Below, one piece after another: positions 1 to 5,793 of a DNA stretch of 7,628 nt (position 1 is its first letter; each line of letters starts with the position of its first letter). The stretch spans positions 1 to 7,628 of the forward strand of contig JAJRVC010000315.1 of NCBI GenBank assembly GCA_024277475.1. Direction: 5' to 3'. The position numbers were made by a program, and so were the translations under genes. The notes under the pieces were generated by a model. It was not told where the DNA came from. It saw only the letters and a program-made list of their open reading frames with translations, and searched no databases. Origin of the DNA: Deltaproteobacteria bacterium. Its GTDB lineage: Bacteria; Desulfobacterota; Desulfobacteria; Desulfobacterales; JAFDCJ01.

Positions 1-24
1 CCATTCCATTATTCCATCGCTCCA
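1..24. repeat. octamer-repeat array, edge copy
   Basis: Three consecutive 8-bp units can be read: CCATTCCA at 1-8, TTATTCCA at 9-16 and TCGCTCCA at 17-24. On the minus strand each begins TGG, matching the TGGAATNN units at 2227-2274 and 2336-2375. The array lies about 105 bases past the tctA stop codon and may continue to the left of the window. The rest of the stretch up to the tctA stop (25-130) shows no gene and no convincing terminator. Confidence 0.6.
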
Positions 25-130
25 ATTGCGAAGCGAAGTTCAACCAACTAAAGATCTGCAAAAAATCGAAGATCAACATCAACCACCGGCATCAGACCAC
101 ATCATTGACGTTTGGTTTGCATACATTGGT

Positions 131-1633
131 TTAAGTTTCGGAATCCTTGACATCTTTGCGCCATTTACGAAAAGCCGCAATAAAGGGACCGCTCCACAAA
201 ATAACGGTTATTATGCCAAGAACAGCGCTCACCGGGCGGTGAAAGAACACGGTCAAATCCCAATCGCTTTTAATCATGGAGACCATAAAACTGTCCTCCA
301 GCAGACGTCCCAAAACGATCCCCAGAATGGCCGGAGCCACCGGAATATCATTGGCCTCCATGAAGAAAGCCATGATTCCGCAAACGAGCATAACGCCGAC
401 ATCGAAAACCGTATTGTTGATGGCAAAAGAACCGACCATACAAAACATTAAAATGGCGGGCATGAGCATATTGCGGGGCACCCGCAGCATCTGGCCGCCG
501 GCCTTAATGGCCAGGACACCAAAGGGAATTAAGATCAGATTGGCGAGAATAAAGGTGATATAGACGGCGTATAGAATTTCAGGGGTTTGCTGAAAAATCA
601 TCGGTCCGGGCCGCAGGCCCTTCATAAACAGCACCCCGATAACAATAGCGGTAATGGAATCTCCCGGGATACCAAAGACCAGTGCCGGGACCCAGGCACC
701 GCCCAAGCCGGCATTGTTGGCCGTACCCGCGTCAACGATTCCTTCTATGTGTCCCGTGCCGTATTTTTCAGGCTCTTTTGAAAACTTTTTACTCACTGCA
801 TAGGCAATCCAGGCCCCGATATCGGCGCCCGCACCGGGCAGTATTCCCACGAAAGTCCCGATCAGACCGGACCTGGCAATGTTAAACTTGTATCGTTTTA
901 AGGTTTTAAATACCCCCGTAAACAGTTTTCCGATTTGAACACCCCGGGCATCGTAAGCACGATCCTCGGAAGAAACATTGCGCATGACCTCGGAAACGCC
1001 AAACATGCCGATCATGGCCGGTATGAAGGTGAAACCGTTTAAAAAATCCGTAACGCCAAAAGTAAATCGGGGATATCCCAGGGTAATGTCAACCCCGACC
1101 TGAGTCATGGCAAGCCCGATCAACAGCGAAATTAGACCCTTGAGCAGGGATCCTTTGGTTACCAGCACAGAACAGCTCAACCCGATGCAGGCCAGCCAGA
1201 AATATTCGAATGAGGTGAACTGCATGGCCACCTCAGCCAGCATGGGGGCTAACAAAATAAGGATAACAGCACCAATCAGACCGCCAATGGCTGCAACCGT
1301 AACATCGACGCCCAGAACGAATCCGGCCAGTCCTTTCCGGGTCAGGGCATACGACTCATCCACATAGGCGGCTGACGACGGGGTGCCGGGAATGCGAACC
1401 AGCGCTCCGGGGATATCACCGGCAAAAATCGCCATGGCTTCCATGGTAACGATGGCCGCCAAAGCCGGTACCGGGTCCATAAAAAATGTAACCGGCACCA
1501 GCAGGGCCGTCGCCATGGTTGCCGTCAGACCGGGAATCGAGCCGACAAACAACCCGTAAAGAGCTGAAATAGCAATGATCATCATTACATATGGCTGAAA
1601 AATCAAAGCAAAGGCGGTCAGAATATTTTCCAT
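131..1633 (-). CDS. tctA: tripartite tricarboxylate transporter, large permease subunit TctA
   Basis: This is the large inner-membrane subunit of a TTT-family secondary transporter, which with TctB moves a carboxylate delivered by TctC, driven by an ion gradient. I prefer the ATG at 1633, giving 500 aa, the usual family length. A TTG six codons upstream (1651) would overlap tctB by 13 bases, whereas the ATG lies 5 bases after the tctB stop and gives the typical N-terminus MENILTAFALIF. Visible family motifs are the glycine/proline block GSIPGLTA (residues 31-38), IPGTPSSAAY (81-90) followed by a D-E-S-Y segment, GILPGAGADIGAW (263-275), ANNAGLGG (305-312) and GIPGD (321-325) with GLRPGP (339-344). 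Many hydrophobic stretches span the whole protein, consistent with about a dozen membrane segments. Two motifs depart from the common form: GDIPGA (72-77) where a GGS-type sequence is usual, and DAGTANNA (301-308) where a PE usually precedes ANNA. The family call is firm; the substrate cannot be read from the sequence. Confidence 0.93.
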   Translation of the reverse strand: MENILTAFALIFQPYVMMIIAISALYGLFVGSIPGLTATMATALLVPVTFFMDPVPALAAIVTMEAMAIFAGDIPGALVRIPGTPSSAAYVDESYALTRKGLAGFVLGVDVTVAAIGGLIGAVILILLAPMLAEVAMQFTSFEYFWLACIGLSCSVLVTKGSLLKGLISLLIGLAMTQVGVDITLGYPRFTFGVTDFLNGFTFIPAMIGMFGVSEVMRNVSSEDRAYDARGVQIGKLFTGVFKTLKRYKFNIARSGLIGTFVGILPGAGADIGAWIAYAVSKKFSKEPEKYGTGHIEGIVDAGTANNAGLGGAWVPALVFGIPGDSITAIVIGVLFMKGLRPGPMIFQQTPEILYAVYITFILANLILIPFGVLAIKAGGQMLRVPRNMLMPAILMFCMVGSFAINNTVFDVGVMLVCGIMAFFMEANDIPVAPAILGIVLGRLLEDSFMVSMIKSDWDLTVFFHRPVSAVLGIITVILWSGPFIAAFRKWRKDVKDSET

Positions 1634-1638
1634 AATAA

Positions 1639-2097
1639 TTACCAGCCCCAAAGCCCCCAGGGCAGGGGTACCAGAAGTACTTTAGCAAACAGAAGATAGA
1701 TGACCAGCGTTACACCAACAGACATCACAATGCTCGAAAGTGTTTTTACCTTCAACCATTTCATCAGGATCATGAGCACCACAAAGGAAAAAATAAGGAA
1801 GCCGATGTACTCGGCAAGAAAAATATAACAGACAATCGTTCCGAGCACGAACAATATGTTGAGCAAGCCTGAAAGTGTAAGGGAACCGATATCGAATTCA
1901 AGTAGCTTTTGATGCTGCCGGATACCCTGAATGATAAGCCCGATCCCACAAAGAATGAATAATACGGCCAGGACGGAAGGAAACAGCGCAGGTCCCGGGT
2001 ATCCGTTGTCCAGGGAAGGGAAACTCTGAACGTGCCATAATACAACAGCGGCAAAAAGGATAAGAAACAGTCCGATGGCCGTATTACTGACTCTCAT
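1639..2097 (-). CDS. tctB: tripartite tricarboxylate transporter, small permease subunit TctB
   Basis: This is the small inner-membrane subunit of the TTT transporter and partner of TctA. It has 152 aa, the usual size. Hydrophobic segments lie near residues 6-24, 37-58, 76-113 (probably two helices with a short turn) and 122-146. The family signature GYPGPALFP (residues 32-40) follows the first helix, and the C-terminus carries VPLPWG (143-148), the VPLPxG ending common in TctB. The ATG at 2097 has only a weak Shine-Dalgarno (AGG at 2108-2106, eight bases upstream). The stop is 5 bases before the preferred tctA start, so tctB and tctA are almost certainly co-transcribed and translationally coupled. 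TctB proteins are poorly conserved, so the identification rests on topology, the two short motifs and position between tctC and tctA. Confidence 0.9.
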   Translation of the reverse strand: MRVSNTAIGLFLILFAAVVLWHVQSFPSLDNGYPGPALFPSVLAVLFILCGIGLIIQGIRQHQKLLEFDIGSLTLSGLLNILFVLGTIVCYIFLAEYIGFLIFSFVVLMILMKWLKVKTLSSIVMSVGVTLVIYLLFAKVLLVPLPWGLWGW

Positions 2098-2142
2098 GAT
2101 GATAACCTAATTAAATGTATCGGAATTATTACAGCTTATTGG

Positions 2143-2191
2143 CCTCGGCAGAACCCATACCTCGGAGAACCCACGCCTCGGAGAGAATCAC
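2143..2191. repeat. degenerate 16-17-bp tandem repeat, three copies
   Basis: The units begin at 2143, 2160 and 2176, each with CCTCGG followed by a purine-rich GAGAA/CAGAA stretch. The first two share CCTCGG, then AGAACCCA, then two variable bases; the third diverges after CCTCGGAGA. A related CACGCCTC occurs again at 2398-2405. The repeat is not in a reading frame and its role is unknown. Confidence 0.5.
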
Positions 2192-2226
2192 GGTGCTTTT
2201 TGCAACCCCTCTTTTGTTAAACCACA

Positions 2227-2274
2227 AGGAATGGTGGAATAGTGGGATTTTGGAATACTGGGTTTAGCGGAATG
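2227..2274 (+). repeat. octamer-repeat array, six units of about TGGAATNN
   Basis: The plus strand can be divided without gaps into six 8-mers. These include TGGAATAG at 2235-2242, TGGGATTT at 2243-2250 and TGGAATAC at 2251-2258, with more degenerate units at 2227-2234, 2259-2266 and 2267-2274. The strict period of 8 would shift reading frame at every unit, which argues against coding. A reverse-oriented partner lies at 2336-2375, so the two could pair across a loop of about 61 bases. Confidence 0.7.
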
Positions 2275-2282
2275 AGATCTAT

Positions 2283-2288
2283 ATTATA
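2283..2288 (-). promoter_or_regulatory. possible -10 box for tctBA
   Basis: The minus strand reads TATAAT here, within an AT-rich island about 185 bases before the tctB start. No good -35 hexamer is present at 16-18 bases spacing, so this is weak. An internal promoter would make sense because the gap separates tctBA from tctC, but AT-rich sequence gives such matches by chance. Confidence 0.2.
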
Positions 2289-2335
2289 TACATAAGACAC
2301 GCATCAGAGGTAAAAACAAGACATCATCCGCTCAT

Positions 2336-2375
2336 CATACCCAACATTCCATTTTCCCAGCATCCCAATATTCCA
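2336..2375 (-). repeat. octamer-repeat array, five units, inverted relative to 2227-2274
   Basis: Read on the minus strand, five consecutive 8-mers occur: TGGAATAT (2375-2368), TGGGATGC (2367-2360), then units at 2359-2352, 2351-2344 and 2343-2336 that keep the TGG start. After the array both this copy and the 2227-2274 copy run into a similar GCGGA-ATGA sequence, suggesting they are two copies of one repeat family placed head to head rather than chance low-complexity DNA. Confidence 0.7.
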
Positions 2376-2404
2376 GCCGGTGTCTAACGGCAAACACCAC
2401 GCCT

Positions 2405-2435
2405 CCGGGGTGAAATCAAAGCCTGTTCATCCCGG
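2405..2435 (-). terminator. stem-loop immediately downstream of tctC
   Basis: Positions 2405-2414 and 2426-2435 can form a 10-position stem with an 11-base loop, starting 13 bases beyond the tctC stop codon. In the minus-strand transcript one position is an A-C mismatch and the other nine pair. No T-run follows, so it is not a classic intrinsic terminator. A 3' mRNA-stabilising or processing hairpin is as likely; binding-protein genes often have such structures before their permease genes, allowing more binding protein than permease. Confidence 0.45.
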
Positions 2436-2447
2436 GGCAGGGACTCT

Positions 2448-3422
2448 CTACTTGGCAATCCCGGCGGCTTTCATGATTTCGCCGTTGTCTTTGTCGGCTT
2501 GGGCCAGTGCTTTGGCAAAATTGGTTGAGTTCAACCAGTAGATGCCAAAACCGCGATTCTTCATGAATTTGATGAACTCATCACTCTTGACAACCTTTTC
2601 GATGGCTTTTTCCAACACGGCTACGATCTCAGGTGGTGTACCCGCCGGAGCGGCAATTCCACGCCAGGCACCGCAGGTCCAGTCGATACCCAGTTCTTTG
2701 AGAGTCGGAACATCCGGAAACTTCGGATCTTTCTCAGAAGCCATGATCGCCAGGGGTCTGACTTTACCGGCATCGATTAAGGTGGCTGCTTCAGGCAGGG
2801 AGCAGGTGGTCATGTCAATGCCGCCGGCCATCAGGTCCTGCAATGCCGGTGCTGCACCTTTGCTGGGAATCCATTTAATGGCAGTCGGGGGCAGTCCGAG
2901 CGCCTTGAGCCATCCGGCCATGGCCAGATGCCAGATTCCGCCCTGGCCGGTGCCGGAATCCTTCAGTTTGCCCGGGTTTTCGCGAACATGATTTTCAAGA
3001 TCCTTGTACGTTTTCCAGGATGATTTCGTGAGGACATTAATGCCTGCCGGATCGAAATTCACCATGGCGATCGGGGTCATGTCCTTGTAAGTAACTTTGG
3101 TCAAACCCATCCAGTGCATCATGGTAATTTCCACCGTCGGCATTCCGATGGTATAGCCGTCCGGTTTGGCGGTGGCCATAGCCGTATGACCCACAGCACC
3201 GCTTCCTCCGGTTCGGTTGACGACGTTAACGGGAACACCTATATCTTTCTTGAGCAGGGTAGCAATGATACGGGAGACTGCATCCGTCCCACCTCCGGCC
3301 CCCCATGGGCAGATCAATGTGATGGGTCGTTTGGGATAATCTGCGGCTGATGCACTTACCAGGCCAATGGTTAAAATCGTTGCAAGAGTGACTGCAAAAA
3401 AAATAAAACCTTTTGATTTCAT
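2448..3422 (-). CDS. tctC: periplasmic tricarboxylate-type substrate-binding protein TctC (Bug family)
   Basis: This is the extracytoplasmic solute receptor of the TTT system. The start at 3422 (324 aa) is chosen because a perfect AGGAGG lies five bases upstream and the protein then begins with a clean Sec signal: MKSK, a hydrophobic core (residues 6-22) and a likely cleavage after A26 (SASA, then ADYP). An upstream in-frame ATG at 3470 would add 16 charged residues before the signal and is unlikely. The mature N-terminus has the Bug/TctC hallmark YPKRPITLICPWGAGGGTD (29-47), followed by a PDGYTIGM segment (87-94), a KGAAPALQDLMAGGID block (188-203) and FPDVPTLKELG (235-245), all at family positions. 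Length is normal. Bug proteins bind many carboxylates, including citrate, malate, tartrate and aromatic acids, so the ligand is not fixed by sequence. The adjacent DmlA-like enzyme favours a C4 hydroxyacid such as D-malate or tartrate. A promoter-like element and a leader hairpin lie upstream. Confidence 0.94.
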   Translation of the reverse strand: MKSKGFIFFAVTLATILTIGLVSASAADYPKRPITLICPWGAGGGTDAVSRIIATLLKKDIGVPVNVVNRTGGSGAVGHTAMATAKPDGYTIGMPTVEITMMHWMGLTKVTYKDMTPIAMVNFDPAGINVLTKSSWKTYKDLENHVRENPGKLKDSGTGQGGIWHLAMAGWLKALGLPPTAIKWIPSKGAAPALQDLMAGGIDMTTCSLPEAATLIDAGKVRPLAIMASEKDPKFPDVPTLKELGIDWTCGAWRGIAAPAGTPPEIVAVLEKAIEKVVKSDEFIKFMKNRGFGIYWLNSTNFAKALAQADKDNGEIMKAAGIAK

Positions 3423-3427
3423 AACTT

Positions 3428-3433
3428 CCTCCT
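3428..3433 (-). promoter_or_regulatory. strong Shine-Dalgarno of tctC
   Basis: The minus strand reads AGGAGG five bases before the ATG at 3422. It is the best ribosome-binding site among the gene starts in the window and decides the tctC start. Strong translation fits the high abundance needed for a periplasmic binding protein. Confidence 0.85.
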
Positions 3434-3496
3434 TTTTTTGTTCGTTATTTCGGTTGATGGCTGCTTCCAATCATACATTTAAAAAAGCATCGGACA

Positions 3497-3536
3497 CCCG
3501 ATCGCCGGGTTATTGCCGAACCCCGGGCAAGTCGGG
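3497..3536 (-). promoter_or_regulatory. two-part hairpin in the tctC leader
   Basis: An outer stem pairs CCCGA (3497-3501) with TCGGG (3532-3536). After an internal loop, an inner stem pairs CCGGGTT (3505-3511) with AACCCCGG (3519-3526, one bulged base) around the seven-base loop 3512-3518. It is GC-rich in an otherwise AT-rich leader. In the minus-strand transcript a run of six U follows the stem after about ten bases. It could be an attenuator, a stabilising 5' leader structure, or a terminator for the upstream dus-dmlA transcript. I recognise no known riboswitch class. Confidence 0.5.
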
Positions 3537-3566
3537 AAAAGAATTAAAGTTTGATATTATCTATTG

Positions 3567-3594
3567 AATATTTTTAATTACCTGCATTTGTCAA
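3567..3594 (-). promoter_or_regulatory. possible sigma70-type promoter for tctC
   Basis: The minus strand has a perfect TTGACA (3594-3589) followed after 16 bases by AATATT (3572-3567), which matches four of six -10 consensus positions. It lies about 145 bases before the tctC start and upstream of the leader hairpin, so it would place that hairpin in the 5' untranslated region. The -10 is mediocre and the surroundings are AT-rich. Confidence 0.4.
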
Positions 3595-3636
3595 GTGAAT
3601 ATTTAATCGTTTCACGTTAAGGCGTTAATCCGGAAA

Positions 3637-4698
3637 TTATTGACCATTTAGCTCGCTTAATACAGCCTCAGTAAACTCTTTGGTTGTCGCATTTCCACCT
3701 AGATCGGGCGTAAATAGTTGTTTGGCAGTGACGGCTTCAATGGCCTTCATTAATGATTGAGCTGCTTTTATTTCTCCCAAAAACTCCAGCATCATCTGCG
3801 CCGACCAGAAGGTGCCGATGGGATTGGCAATTCCTTTGCCGGCTATATCCGGCGCTGAACCGTGGACGGGTTCAAACATCGAGGGGAACTCTTTTCCAGG
3901 ATTGAGATTGGCGGATGCAGCGATTCCAATACTGCCGGCTATTGCGGGCCCGAGGTCGGAAAGGATATCGCCGAAAAGGTTGCTGCCGACAACAACGTCA
4001 AACCAATCGGGATGTTGTACGAAATGTGCCGTCAGAATATCTATGTGAAACTGTGCAGTTTTCACATCCGGATACTCCTGCGAAATAGCCTTGAATCGTT
4101 CGTCCCAGAAAGGCATCGTGTGTATGATGCCGTTGGATTTAGTGGCGGATGTCAGGTGCTTTCGGGGCCGGTTTTGAGCCAATTCAAAAGCATACCGCAT
4201 AATACGATCCACCCCCTTGCGCGTAAAAACAGTTTCCTGGACTGCCATTTCCAGATCGGTCCCCTCGTAAACCCGTCCGCCGATTTGTGAGTATTCACCT
4301 TCATTATTCTCACGGACAACGACAAAGTCGATGTCTTCCGGCTTTCGGTTGGCGAGGGGTGATTGGATACCAGGCAAAAGCCTTACCGGCCGGACATTGA
4401 CATATTGTTGCATTTGACGACGAATTGGAATCAATAAGCCCCATAGCGATACATGATCCGGAACCTGTAAATCTCCCACAGCACCCAAAAAGATGGCATC
4501 ACAGGCACGTAATTTTTCGATGCCGTCTGCAGGCATCATACTCCCCGTTTTCAAATAATACTCACAGGAAAAGGGAAATTCAGTATAAGTCATTTCAAAA
4601 CCGTGCTGTTTCGACAGCACTTTAATAATTTTGACTGCTTCGGCAACTACTTCTTTACCGATGCCGTCTCCTGGAATCAGAGCAATATTGTAGGTCAT
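3637..4698 (-). CDS. dmlA: D-malate/tartrate dehydrogenase (decarboxylating), isocitrate/isopropylmalate dehydrogenase family
   Basis: This cytoplasmic beta-decarboxylating dehydrogenase oxidises a 2-hydroxy acid with NAD+ and a divalent metal, then removes CO2. D-malate would give pyruvate; tartrate and isopropylmalate are used by relatives. The 353-aa protein follows E. coli DmlA and tartrate dehydrogenase TtuC closely throughout as I remember them: IPGDGIGKEV (residues 8-17), VPDHVSLWG (79-87), the substrate arginines in PIRR (91-94) and the RPVRL segment (103-107), VVRENNEGEYS (127-137), SATKSNG (184-190, with K187), HID (218-220) and the family signature NLFGDILSDLGP (240-251) carrying metal-binding D244 and D248. 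The coenzyme loop FEPVHGSAPDIAGK (275-288) has the D-I pair (284-285) typical of NAD rather than NADP enzymes. VPDHVSLWG distinguishes it from LeuB and Icd. The ATG at 4698 has a GAGGA nine bases upstream. It lies 29 bases after dus and upstream of tctC, suggesting catabolism of the transported acid. Exact substrate is uncertain. Confidence 0.88.
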   Translation of the reverse strand: MTYNIALIPGDGIGKEVVAEAVKIIKVLSKQHGFEMTYTEFPFSCEYYLKTGSMMPADGIEKLRACDAIFLGAVGDLQVPDHVSLWGLLIPIRRQMQQYVNVRPVRLLPGIQSPLANRKPEDIDFVVVRENNEGEYSQIGGRVYEGTDLEMAVQETVFTRKGVDRIMRYAFELAQNRPRKHLTSATKSNGIIHTMPFWDERFKAISQEYPDVKTAQFHIDILTAHFVQHPDWFDVVVGSNLFGDILSDLGPAIAGSIGIAASANLNPGKEFPSMFEPVHGSAPDIAGKGIANPIGTFWSAQMMLEFLGEIKAAQSLMKAIEAVTAKQLFTPDLGGNATTKEFTEAVLSELNGQ

Positions 4699-4727
4699 AA
4701 TTGAAAATCCTCTATAGGTTGAGCGGT

Positions 4728-5747
4728 TCAGAAATAATTCATATTCGGCCTCGCAGCAACATCAGGACCTTGTGCAAAGAACCGTGTCAGAATAGGGTAG
4801 ACTTCTTTCATATTCCCGGCTTTTAAGATTCTCGAATACAGGGTGTGTCCAAAGCGAAAGTTGGCGGAAAAATAAAATGAAAATCGTTTGAAGCGTTTGA
4901 TTGCCGCGACCGGGTCAAAGTGTGTTGCAAGCAGCCGGGCCAGTTGAATGGCGGCATCGGCAAACAGCGCCGGGTCACGCTGAAAATTCTCCGTCAATTC
5001 GGCAAATATCCACGGTCTGGCAACAGCCATTCGGCCGATAGCCACCCCGTCACATCCGGTTTTAATAATCATACGTCGGCAGTCATCGCGATCAAACACA
5101 TCGCCGTTGCCGAAAACCGGAATGTTGACGGCCTGCTTGACCCTGCCGATGTAGGCCCATTTAGGGGGTCGCGAACGCCGATCCGGCGCCACTCTCGGGT
5201 GAAAAATCAGGGCATCGGCACCTGCATCCTCAAATCGTGTAGCCAAGTGTACTGCAATTTCGGAATCGTCCTGCCAGCCGGTGCGAAACTTCACCGACAG
5301 CGGAAATGAAACCGCCCTTCGCACTTCAGCCACAATAGTTGCCGCCAGATCCGGATTTTTGAGTAAAGCCGCCCCGCAATGCCGGCGACAGATAGTAGTG
5401 TTTGAGCAACCAAAATTTATATCCACGCCAAACAAACCTTCGTTTTCAATCCTGCGGGCGGCCTCCGCCATCTCCAAAGGATCGGCACCAAAAATCTGGC
5501 ACACCAAGCGGGAGCGTTCTTCATCCCGCCACCTGAAACAAGGCGATACGAAACGATTTTCATGGGGAACCGTCTTAGCACTGCACATCTCGGAGTACAG
5601 CAGGCCATAACCGCCGTATCGTGAAACCAGCTCACGAAAAGCGATATTACCGAGAAAAGTCAACGGAGCCAGAATAAGCCTTTTTTCGATGGATTTGTTT
5701 CCAATTTTTAGCGGTTGACGCAGATATTCGGCAAGGTTATAGATCAT
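4728..5747 (-). CDS. dus: tRNA-dihydrouridine synthase family protein with variant active-site loop
   Basis: This FMN enzyme family uses NADPH to reduce specific uridines in tRNA to dihydrouridine. The 339-aa protein shows the expected TIM-barrel landmarks: APLTFLGNIAFRELV (residues 27-41), QIFGADP (84-90), DINFGC (109-114, with likely catalytic C114), GAALL (125-129), VKFRTGW (152-158, FMN-contacting K153), HPR (183-185), FGNGDVFD (212-219) and GVAIGRM (234-240). The loop after C114 is odd: Ser replaces the usual Pro, and two more cysteines follow at 120 and 124. The HPR stretch replaces the common HGRT. The C-terminal part is rich in aromatic and basic residues (KRFKRFSFYFSANFRFGH, 284-301), plausibly the tRNA-binding helical domain. 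The ATG at 5747 has AAGG seven bases upstream. It leads a probable dus-dmlA transcript. Because the subfamily is divergent, which uridine it modifies, or whether the substrate is tRNA at all, is open. Confidence 0.88.
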   Translation of the reverse strand: MIYNLAEYLRQPLKIGNKSIEKRLILAPLTFLGNIAFRELVSRYGGYGLLYSEMCSAKTVPHENRFVSPCFRWRDEERSRLVCQIFGADPLEMAEAARRIENEGLFGVDINFGCSNTTICRRHCGAALLKNPDLAATIVAEVRRAVSFPLSVKFRTGWQDDSEIAVHLATRFEDAGADALIFHPRVAPDRRSRPPKWAYIGRVKQAVNIPVFGNGDVFDRDDCRRMIIKTGCDGVAIGRMAVARPWIFAELTENFQRDPALFADAAIQLARLLATHFDPVAAIKRFKRFSFYFSANFRFGHTLYSRILKAGNMKEVYPILTRFFAQGPDVAARPNMNYF

Positions 5748-5793
5748 GGTGAAACCTTAACAAATTTAATCTGTGATTGAAAGGCTAAGTCTG

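Larger units (their letters stand above)
2098..2447. other. repeat-rich tctC-tctB intergenic gap
   Basis: This 350-base gap is unusually long for a tctCBA cluster, and I find no convincing gene in it on either strand. It contains, left to right, a three-copy tandem repeat (2143-2191), an octamer array (2227-2274), an AT-rich stretch with a possible minus-strand -10 box (2283-2288), a second octamer array in the opposite orientation (2336-2375), a small hairpin (GGTGT at 2379-2383 with ACACC at 2394-2398), and a longer stem-loop just past the tctC stop (2405-2435). The gap probably arose by accumulation of repeats inside an ancestral tctCBA operon. Whether transcription crosses it cannot be told from the sequence. 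Confidence 0.75.

Noticed and set aside
26..451. Plus-strand open frame of 141 codons opposite the end of tctA
   Set aside because: It is antisense to well-conserved tctA sequence, has low-complexity polar composition and no recognisable motif or ribosome-binding site.
1416..1688. Minus-strand open frame of 90 codons overlapping the start of tctA and end of tctB
   Set aside because: It is out of frame with both and rich in Gly, Tyr and Cys, as expected for a frame-shifted reading of tctA.
2227..2375. CRISPR-like array
   Set aside because: Units are 8 bp, contiguous and degenerate, with no spacers of constant length and no cas gene.
2542..2991. Plus-strand open frame of 149 codons opposite tctC
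   Set aside because: The tctC strand encodes clear Bug-family motifs over the same bases; this frame is a shadow with no family features.
3423..3470. Longer tctC start at 3470
   Set aside because: It would place 16 charged residues before a clean signal peptide and would waste the perfect AGGAGG that precedes 3422.
3862..4290. Plus-strand open frame of 142 codons opposite dmlA
   Set aside because: It is antisense to the catalytic and NAD-binding regions of the dehydrogenase and has no motif of its own.
3637..4698. 3-isopropylmalate dehydrogenase (leuB) or isocitrate dehydrogenase
   Set aside because: The VPDHVSLWG segment and SATKSNG context match the D-malate/tartrate dehydrogenase branch, and no leuC or leuD gene is nearby.
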